Positions 1 through 9,697 of a stretch of 64,000 bases of DNA are shown one piece after another (position 1 is the first letter of the stretch; every line of letters begins with the position of its first letter). The DNA is from UBA4421 sp028228615 (GTDB lineage: Bacteria; Pseudomonadota; Gammaproteobacteria; Pseudomonadales; Azotimanducaceae). The DNA is taken from positions 1 to 64,000 of the forward strand of contig JAOJBS010000004.1 of NCBI GenBank assembly GCA_028228615.1, written 5' to 3'. Both the position numbers and the translations under genes were made by a program. The notes below the pieces were generated by a model. It saw only the letters and a list, made by a program, of their open reading frames with translations. It had not been told where the DNA came from and ran no database searches.

Positions 1-109
1 CACCATTGCGCTTACAAGCTGCTCTCAAGAGAGCCGCTTTCAATAGATAATTTTGTTGAATGTCGAGGGGCGTAACGCCAATGGTTACGCTGCATTCCTA
101 CTCTTCAAC

Positions 110-139
110 AGTGAAACCGAACCTTAGACCGGTTTCACT
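110..139 (-). terminator. Hairpin at the 3' end of the carboxylase gene
   Basis: A perfect 10-bp inverted repeat (AGTGAAACCG at 110-119, CGGTTTCACT at 130-139) with a 10-nt loop spans the TAA stop of the carboxylase gene. A second inverted repeat, GCGTAAC/GTTACGC, lies at 70-90. Neither is followed by a clear T tract on the minus strand, so this may be a transcript-end or stabilising hairpin rather than a classical intrinsic terminator. Confidence 0.4.
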
Positions 140-3100
140 ACGAAGAGCAGGTCTCCTACATTGACCTGCTGGCCATTACTGATATTCACCCGCGTCACCT
201 GATAACTGCGACTGGGGTCATACACCTCCCCGTCCAAGTTAAAGTCTTTCAGCGTCAATGGGTTGAATATCTTCATTGCTTCCAACTGACAGAGTGTTTC
301 TGTCAGGCCAATTTTCTGCCCCACGGCCACATACTCTGGCTCCGAGGGCGATGGCGCGCTGTAGAAAATTGCCGTAGCAGGCGCGAGCACCTTCAACTCG
401 TCAGTGCCATCAATGCGCACTGCGTTGCTGTCAATGCTTTCACCCTTAGAGCCACTGTTAGACTCTATGTCGCTTATCAGGGCCTCGATATCAATACGCT
501 GCAACATCTCTGGCAGATAATTGGTGTCGTATATACCCTTCCGGAAGGTTTCGTCAGCAAGGATCATGCGCAGCAGAGGAATGTTGGTGCAAATACCGGT
601 GATGACCACTCGGCTCAGATAGTCAATTAGCTTACCTGCCGCCGCATCTCTTGATTCAGCGTGAACCACCAGTTGCGCGACCATACTGTCATAGTAAGGC
701 GAAACAAACTTGCCCGGCCCTACTGTGGCAATGATTTCAACACCATCCTCTTCAGGGAATACACACTCGTCTATTTGCCCTGGGTGCGGTCTAAATACTA
801 CGTCACCGTTAGCTTGAACCACCAATCTTTCGGCAGTGACTCGCGCTTCAATTGAATAGCCATTGTCAGTAATTTTAAGATCAGCGATGGATTCGCCAGA
901 AGCAATCCTAAACTGTTGCGCAACAATGTTCACACCGGAAGTCCACTCTGTGACCGGGTGCTCGACCTGCAAACGGGTGTTCATTTCCATGAAATAAACA
1001 GCATTTGAGCGCAGATCGTAAATAAATTCTACGGTGCCTGCACCCACGTACCCTACCTCATCAGCAATATCTGCCGTGGAACGTAAGACAGTGGCAAGCA
1101 GGTCTTCAGGCAACATAGTTGAACCAGACTCTTCAATAACTTTCTGCTTGTCGCGCTGCACACTACAATCTCTAATACCCAACACGCGAGTATTGCCATG
1201 CGTATCACGCAGCAATTGGGCCTCAATGTGCCGCAGTGAAGTAACGTATTTCTCTAAATACACATCGCCGTTACCAAAAGCGCTACGCGCCTCTAAACCC
1301 ACACGATGAAACAGTTGCTCGAACTCTTGAGCACCTTCTACAACTTGAATACCTTTACCACCGCCACCGTGCACGGCTTTGATTAGGATTGGGTAACCTA
1401 TATCCAGAGCAACCTCTGCCGCTCGTTCAACATTAGTCATGATGCCGTGGCTGCCGGGTACAACAGGGACCTTCAATCTCAATGCGGTATTAATAGCATT
1501 GGACTTATTACCCATAGTTTCCATGCTGGAAACTGGCGGCCCAATAAAGTTGATGCCTCTGCTTCGCACTAATTCAGCAAAACCTGAATTCTCAGAGAGG
1601 AATCCGATGCCCGGATGTAAACTGTCTACACCTTCATTTTCGGCAACGTTCAGAACACTCATAGCGTTCAGATAACTTTCGTCTGGAGTATTACCGCCAA
1701 TACATACAACGGTGTCTTGGGGGCGTAGTTGGTCTACTGCCATGGACTCCATATCTGGGTCGCTTTGCACCAACACAACGTCTACATTTTGCTGCTGCGC
1801 AATACGAATGAGTTTCGCAGCAGTACAACCTCGGGCATGAATCAATACTTTACGGGTTGGGCGAATCAATTCTTCGTCAGTAAAGACAGGCCTTTGCGCC
1901 ACAACAATAGGGCGCTGCTCTTCTAAGCCACCGGACAAAATTCCGGCAATAACGTCTTCTACAGAGTCCTTCGGATGGGGTATGTCCGCATCTACTTCAG
2001 CCAAATTCTCCTCTAACTCGGGATAAAATGGATGTTTAACCAAACCCTGCATAGAACCAGGAGTGGCGGACAGATAGTTGGAGAGGATGGACTTCAAGGG
2101 CAAATTTGAAGAAACAACAATTTGCCCAGCAAAAGGCATACTCGTACCTGAGAAATAGTAGGTCTGCACCAGTGGATGCGTTACAAAACTTGCTTGCGCG
2201 CCACCTGTGCAATCGCCGTATCCAAAAATAATAACCGGCAGATCATGGTCTCTAACAAATCGTGTAATTCGATCGTTTACCGCAGCCATTGAAAATAGCG
2301 CGCCCGCCCCTTCTTTGGTTTGCATACCTCCAGAGGATATGAAGCAAACCACTGGCAAGCTCTGTTCTGCACACTCTACCAATAAACGACAAACCTTTTC
2401 CGCACTGGCCATATCAAAGGCACCAGCTTGGAATTGCACATTGGAAATAACTACGCCAACACGCGGGTTAGCTATAGCGCCTTCGTTGGTTTCTTTTAAC
2501 GTTCCAATACCGGTAACGACACCACAAGGCGGCAAATCGTTATTAAGAGCGTTCTCTATAGACAGTCTGAACCCAGGAAACGAACACGGATCAGAACTAA
2601 GCAAATCATCATAGCGGTTTTCCCATTGATCAAAATAGCGATCAATGATGTCTTGATAACCAAACTTATTGTTAGCTTTAACTTTACGTAAAACGCCCTG
2701 CATTTGCAGGTCGTTATAAGCCATATCTAAGCGATTCCAAAAATCCTTACGCCGCCCAATATTGCGCGGCGTGATACGCCCTTGATAATTCTTACCATCT
2801 CTTTCAGCAACCACATAAGAGTTAAACAACGTGCTAAAGAAATAAGTCACAATAACGAACAAGGCGTCCGCCAGATGCGCAAAACTTAATTTCTTCCACT
2901 CTTCTACTGTGCGGAAAAATTCGCTACCTTTAGGCATCTTTAAAATGCGCTGATACCAATCAAATAGCTGATCTTTCAGAGCTGCCTGCTCGACCGGATT
3001 ACTCACAGGAATTTTAAGCATCAGACCCGCCGCAGACACAGCGCCGTCTATCAACTTCTCAGCACTTTCTAGTGACAACACTTGATCTGTTTGTGCTTCA

Positions 3101-4977
3101 TGAGCGATGGTTTCTAAACGACCAATTGCCTCATCGTAAAAGGCATCAAACAAGAGCAGGTTCTCGCACTCTTTAATGAAGTCTTGGCGCAACTCATCGT
3201 TAAGTAACACGTCGAGAATTGTCATATCCGCAATCGCAATGGGTTCACCACCACTTGCTAACGCGGCGATCATGCCCTCGGACAAGGCAACCAAATAACT
3301 TCTGTTAGACTTGACATCAGAACCTTCTCCACCCTCTAGCAGGCGGGGACCAGTAATGAGCATGTTTAGCTCAGCAGTCAACTGTTTTGCCACAAAGGTA
3401 TCTGACAATCCAGCGACGCTTTGTTCCACCAAGAGTTTTTTGCCTTCGTAGGAAAAACGTTCTTGCAGCAACGATTGCAAACTAGCGTTGTTCGCGGCCA
3501 CGACAAGAAACTCTCGTGGGCTCTTAACGTCTGTGATTTGCAATATATGACGAGTATCTTCGTGTTTCTCTAAATAGCTCTTCAGTGATTCTAGATTGCC
3601 CGCAGCCTCTTTCTTCCAACGATTATAAAGGAACGCCCCTACCGTTGAGAGAATGTTATGTCTGGCAAGCTCATAATTTTCTTTGGGTTCGCCAAAGATC
3701 ATTTGCGCAATGCGACCACGCTCGTCGTTCATTGCTTGCCGCTTGTCTGTGTAGTTGCGCCACGATTTAGAAAGCGCTTCGTCATAAACCACTTTGTCTG
3801 GGTCTTGTAACCAATAAAGGAAGGTTTGGCGACGTTCGCGATCGGCGCGAATATGCAATTCACCAGAGGGAATCTCTTGGCTCGCTAGACGGCCATATTG
3901 TTGAACACTGGTCGCCTTGATACGTTTGCGTACTTGCAAGTAGCGCAGATACCGATAAGCGATACCAAAAACGTTGACATATTCTGTTGGATTTCTTGTC
4001 AACGTCAGTGAGGCGCTGTTTTCCATTGCCTGCAATTGGCTCGAAGGCTTCAAGTATCGCAAAAGACTTTGCTTATAGTGATCTAAGATATATGGGTTTT
4101 CCGCCACAAAGTCTTTAGTCAAGTTTTCAATATTTACAATGCTGCCGACCAATGCACTGCGCAGTTTTTCAATTTGTTGCGGTGGATCATTGGGGCTGTA
4201 GTCGACAATAGCGTCAATATTGCCCTGAGCATGGAGTTCAGGCGCTGACAAGCCGACGTACTTTGCACATTCCTGCCAAGATAAATTTAGCCGCCTGGCA
4301 ATATTCGCCAAACCAGCTGGTTGGATGGTACTGAAAACACCGTCGCGCAGACACAAGATCAAGTTACTTGCAGCCAAAGGTATCGCGCCACCAGAGTACC
4401 CTACTCCGTAAATGACCCCTACTGTGGGTACGTCTACGTTACTCATTTCTGCAATAAGGCGACTGATACTGTGGGCTTGATTATTCGCGTTGGCTTCTTC
4501 GCCTGCGTCCGCGCCTGGGGTGTCCATAAAACTAACCAAGGGAATGGCTCTGGCAGAACAATATTCTGCGAAAGATGCAGCGCGCAAATGGTGCTGGGGC
4601 ATCCAACTGCCTTTTTCACTGGATCTGTCTTGGGCAATGAACCCTACGGGGCGCTTTTCGCCACCTGGAAAGTCCATAAGCAGCACGGCTTGATAAAACG
4701 GGCCTAAGCTGTCCTCTTCTACCACTTTGCCTAGTTGTCTGATTATCGCTGGCGCTGGTTCGCGACCTTGAGCTTCGGCGGGAGCAACGACAGACTCTAT
4801 ATAGGCGTCTATATCGAGCGCGGAGAGTTTGTCGTTGAGTTGTTCAATATCGTGTTTTGACAATAATCCGGGAACAGGTTGTTCCTCTTGCTTGATGTCA
4901 GGAAACGATGAAAAGTCTTTTGCTAGGTTCTCGGCGATAAAAAAAAGCCTATCCCCTTCAATGAGCTGTTTTTGCAC
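124..4977 (-). CDS. Single-chain acyl-CoA carboxylase (CT-alpha, CT-beta, biotin carboxylase, BCCP)
   Basis: The 1617-residue protein carries all activities of a biotin-dependent acyl-CoA carboxylase. An AccA-like carboxyltransferase region spans about residues 85-290 (GYGVGYSGGA-like core near 190). A long helical segment of about 500 residues that I cannot assign follows. An AccD-like region spans about 835-1010 (SSGGMQTKEGAGALF near 880). Biotin carboxylase covers about 1075-1500, with the ATP-grasp glycine loop HGGGGKGI near 1201 and EMNTRLQVEHPVTE near 1330. A C-terminal biotinyl domain has LEAMKIF, with Lys1569 as the predicted biotin site. It should carboxylate a short acyl-CoA such as acetyl- or propionyl-CoA; the substrate cannot be read from sequence. 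Most bacteria encode these parts as separate subunits. It is divergent from moaB, with 67 bp between starts. Confidence 0.88.
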   Translation of the reverse strand: MQKQLIEGDRLFFIAENLAKDFSSFPDIKQEEQPVPGLLSKHDIEQLNDKLSALDIDAYIESVVAPAEAQGREPAPAIIRQLGKVVEEDSLGPFYQAVLLMDFPGGEKRPVGFIAQDRSSEKGSWMPQHHLRAASFAEYCSARAIPLVSFMDTPGADAGEEANANNQAHSISRLIAEMSNVDVPTVGVIYGVGYSGGAIPLAASNLILCLRDGVFSTIQPAGLANIARRLNLSWQECAKYVGLSAPELHAQGNIDAIVDYSPNDPPQQIEKLRSALVGSIVNIENLTKDFVAENPYILDHYKQSLLRYLKPSSQLQAMENSASLTLTRNPTEYVNVFGIAYRYLRYLQVRKRIKATSVQQYGRLASQEIPSGELHIRADRERRQTFLYWLQDPDKVVYDEALSKSWRNYTDKRQAMNDERGRIAQMIFGEPKENYELARHNILSTVGAFLYNRWKKEAAGNLESLKSYLEKHEDTRHILQITDVKSPREFLVVAANNASLQSLLQERFSYEGKKLLVEQSVAGLSDTFVAKQLTAELNMLITGPRLLEGGEGSDVKSNRSYLVALSEGMIAALASGGEPIAIADMTILDVLLNDELRQDFIKECENLLLFDAFYDEAIGRLETIAHEAQTDQVLSLESAEKLIDGAVSAAGLMLKIPVSNPVEQAALKDQLFDWYQRILKMPKGSEFFRTVEEWKKLSFAHLADALFVIVTYFFSTLFNSYVVAERDGKNYQGRITPRNIGRRKDFWNRLDMAYNDLQMQGVLRKVKANNKFGYQDIIDRYFDQWENRYDDLLSSDPCSFPGFRLSIENALNNDLPPCGVVTGIGTLKETNEGAIANPRVGVVISNVQFQAGAFDMASAEKVCRLLVECAEQSLPVVCFISSGGMQTKEGAGALFSMAAVNDRITRFVRDHDLPVIIFGYGDCTGGAQASFVTHPLVQTYYFSGTSMPFAGQIVVSSNLPLKSILSNYLSATPGSMQGLVKHPFYPELEENLAEVDADIPHPKDSVEDVIAGILSGGLEEQRPIVVAQRPVFTDEELIRPTRKVLIHARGCTAAKLIRIAQQQNVDVVLVQSDPDMESMAVDQLRPQDTVVCIGGNTPDESYLNAMSVLNVAENEGVDSLHPGIGFLSENSGFAELVRSRGINFIGPPVSSMETMGNKSNAINTALRLKVPVVPGSHGIMTNVERAAEVALDIGYPILIKAVHGGGGKGIQVVEGAQEFEQLFHRVGLEARSAFGNGDVYLEKYVTSLRHIEAQLLRDTHGNTRVLGIRDCSVQRDKQKVIEESGSTMLPEDLLATVLRSTADIADEVGYVGAGTVEFIYDLRSNAVYFMEMNTRLQVEHPVTEWTSGVNIVAQQFRIASGESIADLKITDNGYSIEARVTAERLVVQANGDVVFRPHPGQIDECVFPEEDGVEIIATVGPGKFVSPYYDSMVAQLVVHAESRDAAAGKLIDYLSRVVITGICTNIPLLRMILADETFRKGIYDTNYLPEMLQRIDIEALISDIESNSGSKGESIDSNAVRIDGTDELKVLAPATAIFYSAPSPSEPEYVAVGQKIGLTETLCQLEAMKIFNPLTLKDFNLDGEVYDPSRSYQVTRVNISNGQQVNVGDLLFVVKPV

Positions 4978-5044
4978 TATTTTGGACTATCTAAGGATTC
5001 GCGCTACTCTAGCTACTTGTGCCGCTAATCGCAATTCTAGCAAT

Positions 5045-5557
5045 ATGAAAAATATGACAAAAATCACCTGTTCCGTTCTGACTATTTCCGACACTCGCAC
5101 ACTTATAGATGACAAATCTGGCAACCTGTTGAGCCAATACATCCGCGAAGCCGGACATGAATTACACGACCGCGACATCGTCAAAGACGACATCTACGCA
5201 ATCAGATCAATCGTTTCCCAATGGATTGCTGCGCCAGAAGTTAACGTTGTTATCACTACAGGCGGCACCGGGTTTACCGGTAGAGACAGCACTCCTGAGG
5301 CGCTTAAGCCATTGTTTGATAAGGACATTGAAGGCTTTGGAGAATTATTTCGGCAAATTTCCTTTGCTGAGATTGGCACCTCCACTATTCAGTCCAGAGC
5401 AGTAGGAGGACTCGCGAACGGTACTTTGATCTTTAGCCTGCCTGGGTCCTCCGGCGCCGTAACTACTGGGTGGACAAAAATTCTGGTAAATCAGTTAGAT
5501 ATCAATTTTCGCCCCTGCAACTTCGCAGAACTGATTCCACGCTTTAACGAGGCCTAA
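5045..5557 (+). CDS. moaB: Molybdenum cofactor biosynthesis protein MoaB
   Basis: This 170-residue protein belongs to the MoaB/MogA family, which adenylylates molybdopterin before metal insertion. It has the family signature TTGGTGFTGRDSTPEAL, then GFGELFRQISFAEIGTSTIQSRA and the C-terminal RPCNF seen in E. coli MoaB. The open frame extends upstream to 4829, but that part overlaps the divergent carboxylase gene and has no family similarity. I therefore start at ATG 5045; ATG 5054 is an alternative, and neither has a strong Shine-Dalgarno. A cofactor client, MsrP, is encoded at 16.2-17.2 kb. A GC-rich hairpin follows the stop. Confidence 0.9.
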   Translation: MKNMTKITCSVLTISDTRTLIDDKSGNLLSQYIREAGHELHDRDIVKDDIYAIRSIVSQWIAAPEVNVVITTGGTGFTGRDSTPEALKPLFDKDIEGFGELFRQISFAEIGTSTIQSRAVGGLANGTLIFSLPGSSGAVTTGWTKILVNQLDINFRPCNFAELIPRFNEA

Positions 5558-5582
5558 ACCCCCTCATTCATGAATTGGGGGT
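5558..5582 (+). terminator. Hairpin after moaB
   Basis: ACCCCC at 5558-5563 pairs with GGGGGT at 5577-5582 directly after the moaB stop, and the loop contains the palindrome ATTCATGAAT. There is no strong T run, so termination is only possible. Confidence 0.4.
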
Positions 5583-5760
5583 CGCCTTATACCGATATGA
5601 TGGCGAAATCAGCGCACTCAAGAGTAGCCCTGAACTGAGTCTCTCAGTAAACTCAGGCCCACCAAGGACAAGTTTCAACAGATATGTATTTGTCATCTGG
5701 TCTCTAACTGAGACCAGAATTTTTTTCCAATCTGCTTAGTAAAACAATAGGGACCATCCA

Positions 5761-6921
5761 GTGAGCGAATCAATCTACATTCTTGGTGCAGCGCGCACCC
5801 CAGTTGGCAGCTTTCAAGGCAGCCTTGCATCTCAATCAGCCCCAGAGCTAGGCGCTCATGCAATTGCTGCGGCACTGGCCAATGGACAAGTTAACGTCGA
5901 TGAGGTCAACGAAGTCATTATTGGTAATGTAGTCAGCTCGGCCTTGAAGCAAGCCCCCGCACGCCAAGCCATGCGCATGGCTGACCTGCCGGACAGCTGC
6001 GCTGCAACAACAATCAACAAAGTTTGCGGTTCAGGTATGAAAGCAACCATGTTGGCAATGGACCTCATTAAAGCTGGCAGCGCTGATACGGTCGTTGCCG
6101 GCGGCATGGAAAGCATGAGCAATGCCCCCTACTTAGTTGCAAAGGCGCGTACCGGCTTGAGAATGGGTCACGCTGGCATGCTCGACTCGTTATTTACAGA
6201 TGGCTTAGAGGACGCAGAAACTGGCGGCTCAATGGGTTCTTTCGCGCAAAATACCGCTGACGAACACCAACTGACCCGCGAGGCCATGGACGCTTACGCC
6301 ATTGAGTCAGTAAACCGCGCACGTGCAGCGATTGAAAATAAATCATTAGCATCTGAAATTGCTGGGATGGAAATTAACGGCACCATGGTGGAAGACGACG
6401 AACAGCCGGGCAAGGCTAAGATCGATAAAATCCCCAACCTACGCCCTGCATTTAAAGCAGACGGCACCATTACTGCTGCAAACGCGTCCTCCATATCTGA
6501 CGGCGCTTCAGCACTGGTGCTGACCCGCGAAAGCAGTCTTGCTGGAAGAGACCCGTTAGCGCAAATTGTTGCCCATGCAACACACTCAATTCACCCAAGC
6601 GAATTCACCCTAGCGCCAATCGGCGCAATTGAAAAACTGCTAGCAAAGACCGGCTGGGATTTGGACAGCGTTGACCTCTTTGAAATTAACGAAGCATTCG
6701 CAATGGTGACTATGCTGACCTCTCAATCTTTGGGCTTAGACCCAGCTAAGGTCAACGTATTCGGCGGCGCTTGCGCTCAAGGCCATCCTATTGGCTCTAC
6801 CGGCAGCAGACTTATTGTGACCCTCGCACACGCGATGAAAAACCAAGGCAAAAAACGCGGCATTGCTGCACTGTGCATTGGCGGTGGCGAAGCCACTGCA
6901 GTGGCGTTAGAACGCAACTAA
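5761..6921 (+). CDS. Thiolase (acetyl-CoA C-acyltransferase)
   Basis: A 386-residue thiolase that condenses or cleaves 3-ketoacyl-CoA. All catalytic elements are present: nucleophile Cys89 in NKVCGSGMKA, His342 in CAQGHPIGSTGS, Cys372 in CIGGGEA and the NEAF motif. Length and pattern fit an AtoB/PhaA-type acetoacetyl-CoA thiolase better than a FadA partner, because no fadB lies beside it, but specificity is not certain. The start is GTG 5761. fabY follows after 36 bp on the same strand, so the two are probably cotranscribed, which places it beside fatty acid initiation chemistry. Confidence 0.9.
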   Translation: MSESIYILGAARTPVGSFQGSLASQSAPELGAHAIAAALANGQVNVDEVNEVIIGNVVSSALKQAPARQAMRMADLPDSCAATTINKVCGSGMKATMLAMDLIKAGSADTVVAGGMESMSNAPYLVAKARTGLRMGHAGMLDSLFTDGLEDAETGGSMGSFAQNTADEHQLTREAMDAYAIESVNRARAAIENKSLASEIAGMEINGTMVEDDEQPGKAKIDKIPNLRPAFKADGTITAANASSISDGASALVLTRESSLAGRDPLAQIVAHATHSIHPSEFTLAPIGAIEKLLAKTGWDLDSVDLFEINEAFAMVTMLTSQSLGLDPAKVNVFGGACAQGHPIGSTGSRLIVTLAHAMKNQGKKRGIAALCIGGGEATAVALERN

Positions 6922-6957
6922 AACAAGCACCTTATAACCCCGAAGTAGGAAAAATCA

Positions 6958-8829
6958 TTGAGTCAATTAAGTAATAAAAGTCGACTACCTGTAATCGTTG
7001 GGTGCGGCGGAGTAAATTCCGCCGGCAGAGTATCCTTCAACCACAGCTATCGACGCATGGTCATTGACTCACTACCAGAGGCGAAACGCGACGCTACCTA
7101 TCGCAGTCTCGCGCAAATGATGGGGCTAGATCCAGAAAGTGCTTCTCAAGACAACCAGCGCAAACACATACGCGACCACACCCTGATCCGTCGTATTGAG
7201 AACTTCGACCCAGAGAGAGTTTACTGGCAATCCAGTGCGCAACTAAAAGGCGAAGGCAGCGAAGCTGTTAGTTTTGTGCTGGCAAAAAAGCAGTTACCGG
7301 TGGAGATTCCGCAGAACTGGGAAGTTAAAGCGCTTAGCGACAAAGAAGTGCTCATTACCACGACTGAACCGCTGAGCGTTATGTTGCCCGACTATAGACC
7401 GTCTAAAGTCACCAGCGCAGGTCAGCTTCCCACAGGGTTCGACCCTGCAGCCCTTTACCAAAGCCGCAACCACCCACGTGGGCTGCAAATGACAGTGTTT
7501 GCAGCCTCCGACGCACTCAGATCAACAGGCTTTACTATCCCCGAGTTAAAGACTTTGTGCCGCCCTGACCAGATTGCAGTTTATTCCGGCTCTGCCATGG
7601 GACAATTAGACGCCGAATCTTATGGCGGGCTAATGCAGAATTCGCTGATGGGCAAACGCCCTAGCTCTAAGCACGTGGCCCTAGGGCTACCAGAAATGCC
7701 TGGCGACTTTGTCAACGCCTACGTGCTCGGTTCAGTGGGCGAGACTGCCGGCATCCTCGGCGCCTGCGCGACATTCCTCTACAACGTTAAAAGAGGGTTA
7801 GACGAGATCAGATCTGGCAACAAACGCATAGTCGTTGTTGGCAACTCTGAAGCACCTGTCGTTCCCGGAGTAATAGAAGGTTATCGCACCATGGGCGCGC
7901 TAGCAGAAGACGAGGCCTTGATGGCTCTCGACGGATCTACAAGCGTTGACAATCGCCGCGCATGCAGACCCTTTTCCTCTAACGCAGGTTTTACCGTTGC
8001 CGAGTCTTCAGTTTGGATCGTATTGATGGACGACGAGCTTGCTGTGGAGAGTGGCGCTCGCGTTCTAGGTTCAGTTGCAGATGTGGCCGTTAACGCAGAT
8101 GGCTATAAAAAATCCATTCCTGGCCCTGGCATTGGGAACTACGTGACGGTGGCTAAAACCATGGCTACTGCCCGCGCAATCCTTGGTGAAGAAGGCCTGC
8201 GCCAACACACCTATATGCAAGCCCATGGTACTGGCACACCACAAAACCGAGTCACCGAGTCGCAAATTCTTAACGAACTTGCCAGCAACTTCGGTATAGA
8301 CAATTGGTTAGTGGGCGCAATCAAATGCTATGTAGGTCACTCAATGGCGCCAGCTGGCGGCGACCAACTTTCAGCAATATTGGGCGCTTGGGAAGATGGC
8401 TTGGTGCCTGGCATCAGTACTATTGACCACATTGCCGAAGATGTAGAACAGAGCAACCTGCACTTACCCATGGAGCACGTGGAACATGAACCTGAAACCA
8501 TGAAAGGCGCATTTATTAACTCCAAAGGGTTTGGCGGCAACAACGCCACTGGACTATTTTTATCGCCCTTCCAAACACGTGCGATGCTCGAGCAACGCTG
8601 GGGCAAAAAAGCTTACTCCGCATTTTGCGCAAAGCAAGAACAAGCGGAAACGCTTGCTCAGGACTACAACAATGTTGCGGACGGCGGAAGCATTCCGCCT
8701 ATCTACAAATTTGGTGAAGATGTGTTAAGCGGCACAGACCTAACGATTAGTCCAAGCGAAATACACATACCAGGATTCGGCAAGCCAGTATCACTAGACG
8801 CAGAAAACCCGTTTGAAGATATGACTTAG
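6958..8829 (+). CDS. fabY: Beta-ketoacyl-ACP synthase FabY (fatty acid initiation)
   Basis: A 623-residue condensing enzyme closely resembling Pseudomonas aeruginosa FabY, which joins acetyl-CoA and malonyl-ACP to start fatty acid synthesis in place of FabH. Both begin with SRLPVIVG, and share KSAGQLPTGFDP and FINSKGFGGNNATG. The Cys-His-His triad is intact: Cys270 in GACATFLYN, His423 in AHGTGTPQNRVTES and His461 in GHSMAPAGGDQL. The N-terminal extension of about 200 residues before the thiolase fold is typical of FabY. The start is TTG 6958, matching the family N-terminus. The gene follows a thiolase gene and converges on a SirB1-family gene 29 bp away. Confidence 0.92.
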   Translation: MSQLSNKSRLPVIVGCGGVNSAGRVSFNHSYRRMVIDSLPEAKRDATYRSLAQMMGLDPESASQDNQRKHIRDHTLIRRIENFDPERVYWQSSAQLKGEGSEAVSFVLAKKQLPVEIPQNWEVKALSDKEVLITTTEPLSVMLPDYRPSKVTSAGQLPTGFDPAALYQSRNHPRGLQMTVFAASDALRSTGFTIPELKTLCRPDQIAVYSGSAMGQLDAESYGGLMQNSLMGKRPSSKHVALGLPEMPGDFVNAYVLGSVGETAGILGACATFLYNVKRGLDEIRSGNKRIVVVGNSEAPVVPGVIEGYRTMGALAEDEALMALDGSTSVDNRRACRPFSSNAGFTVAESSVWIVLMDDELAVESGARVLGSVADVAVNADGYKKSIPGPGIGNYVTVAKTMATARAILGEEGLRQHTYMQAHGTGTPQNRVTESQILNELASNFGIDNWLVGAIKCYVGHSMAPAGGDQLSAILGAWEDGLVPGISTIDHIAEDVEQSNLHLPMEHVEHEPETMKGAFINSKGFGGNNATGLFLSPFQTRAMLEQRWGKKAYSAFCAKQEQAETLAQDYNNVADGGSIPPIYKFGEDVLSGTDLTISPSEIHIPGFGKPVSLDAENPFEDMT

Positions 8830-8858
8830 CAAATCCGCCCTACTCCAACCGTTTGAAC

Positions 8859-9632
8859 CTAGTGAAGGATTTCATCCTTCACCACCAATCCCCGGGCCTT
8901 TTCTTCAGCCAACGTTGTGAGTTCAGGATAAGGACAAATAGCTGCGCAAGTTGTGAACTCGTCCCGCGCAGCACCTAGCACACCTAACTTCTGCCAGCAC
9001 TCGCCTCGTTCAAAGTGCAGCGAAGCCATCACCTCCGGGCTGTTGTTATCAATAGCAAATTGATAATCGATGATTTCCAATACTTGCTGCCAATTCTCTG
9101 CCTGCATATACATGGCCTTAATATTGTTAAGCATACGCAGTCCAACCATGATCGTAGTTGCTTCAATAAGCATTGCCGGGGTGTTTGCCACATCTAAATC
9201 GCCCGGCTCAATAACGCACATATTCATGGGATCTACAAGCACTCCCTCAATCTTCGCCAAAAAGTGTCCCGGGAAATTTATTCCACAAGCAGTCAAACCC
9301 AGCCGCCGCGCACCTTCAACCAACAGTATGCTCAGGGCGATTGGTATGCCTTGTTTTTGCCTTAAAACCCAATCCAAACTGCTATGAGTTAAGTCAACTA
9401 CTGAGTGAGGCATTTCGCCAAATCCAAATTGCTTGCACTTTTCTAACAATTGATCTACGCCATCAATTTTTGGCTCACTGATACTGGCGATAAACTGCTC
9501 AAAATTCTCTCGAACCGCCTGCAAGTCTATGTCTGGATCAATCAGCGTTCCAACCAGCAGCGCCATTTCGAACTCTTGAGCCTCTAAGGCGCTCATATCG
9601 GCGAATGCTTTGATTAGTTGGTCTTTACTCAT
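8859..9632 (-). CDS. SirB1 family protein (transglutaminase-like fold plus TPR)
   Basis: A 257-residue SirB1/YchA-family protein. The conserved core HSSLDWVLRQKQGIPIALSI followed by GINFPGHFLAK is a transglutaminase-like region, and the C-terminal 80 residues look like tetratricopeptide helices (ASLHFERGECWQKLGVLGAA). The biochemical role of this family is not settled. In many proteobacteria it neighbours release factor and prmC genes; here prfC is the next gene upstream on the same strand, 65 bp away. The last codons form half of a perfect hairpin at 8862-8882. Confidence 0.85.
   Translation of the reverse strand: MSKDQLIKAFADMSALEAQEFEMALLVGTLIDPDIDLQAVRENFEQFIASISEPKIDGVDQLLEKCKQFGFGEMPHSVVDLTHSSLDWVLRQKQGIPIALSILLVEGARRLGLTACGINFPGHFLAKIEGVLVDPMNMCVIEPGDLDVANTPAMLIEATTIMVGLRMLNNIKAMYMQAENWQQVLEIIDYQFAIDNNSPEVMASLHFERGECWQKLGVLGAARDEFTTCAAICPYPELTTLAEEKARGLVVKDEILH
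8862..8882. terminator. Perfect hairpin between convergent fabY and SirB1 genes
   Basis: GTGAAGGAT (8862-8870), a TTC loop and ATCCTTCAC (8874-8882) form a 9-bp perfect stem just 3' of fabY. It lies inside the last codons of the opposing SirB1 gene. It could terminate or protect either transcript, but there is no T tract on either strand. Confidence 0.4.
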
Positions 9633-9697
9633 CAGACTTGGTCATCAGGCTTACTCGACAGTCCAAAACTCTGCGCCCCTGGCGTTACAACAATCAC

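Noticed and set aside
4829..5044. Longer moaB start at 4829
   Set aside because: The extra 72 codons overlap the divergent carboxylase gene and lack family similarity; ATG 5045 fits MoaB length.
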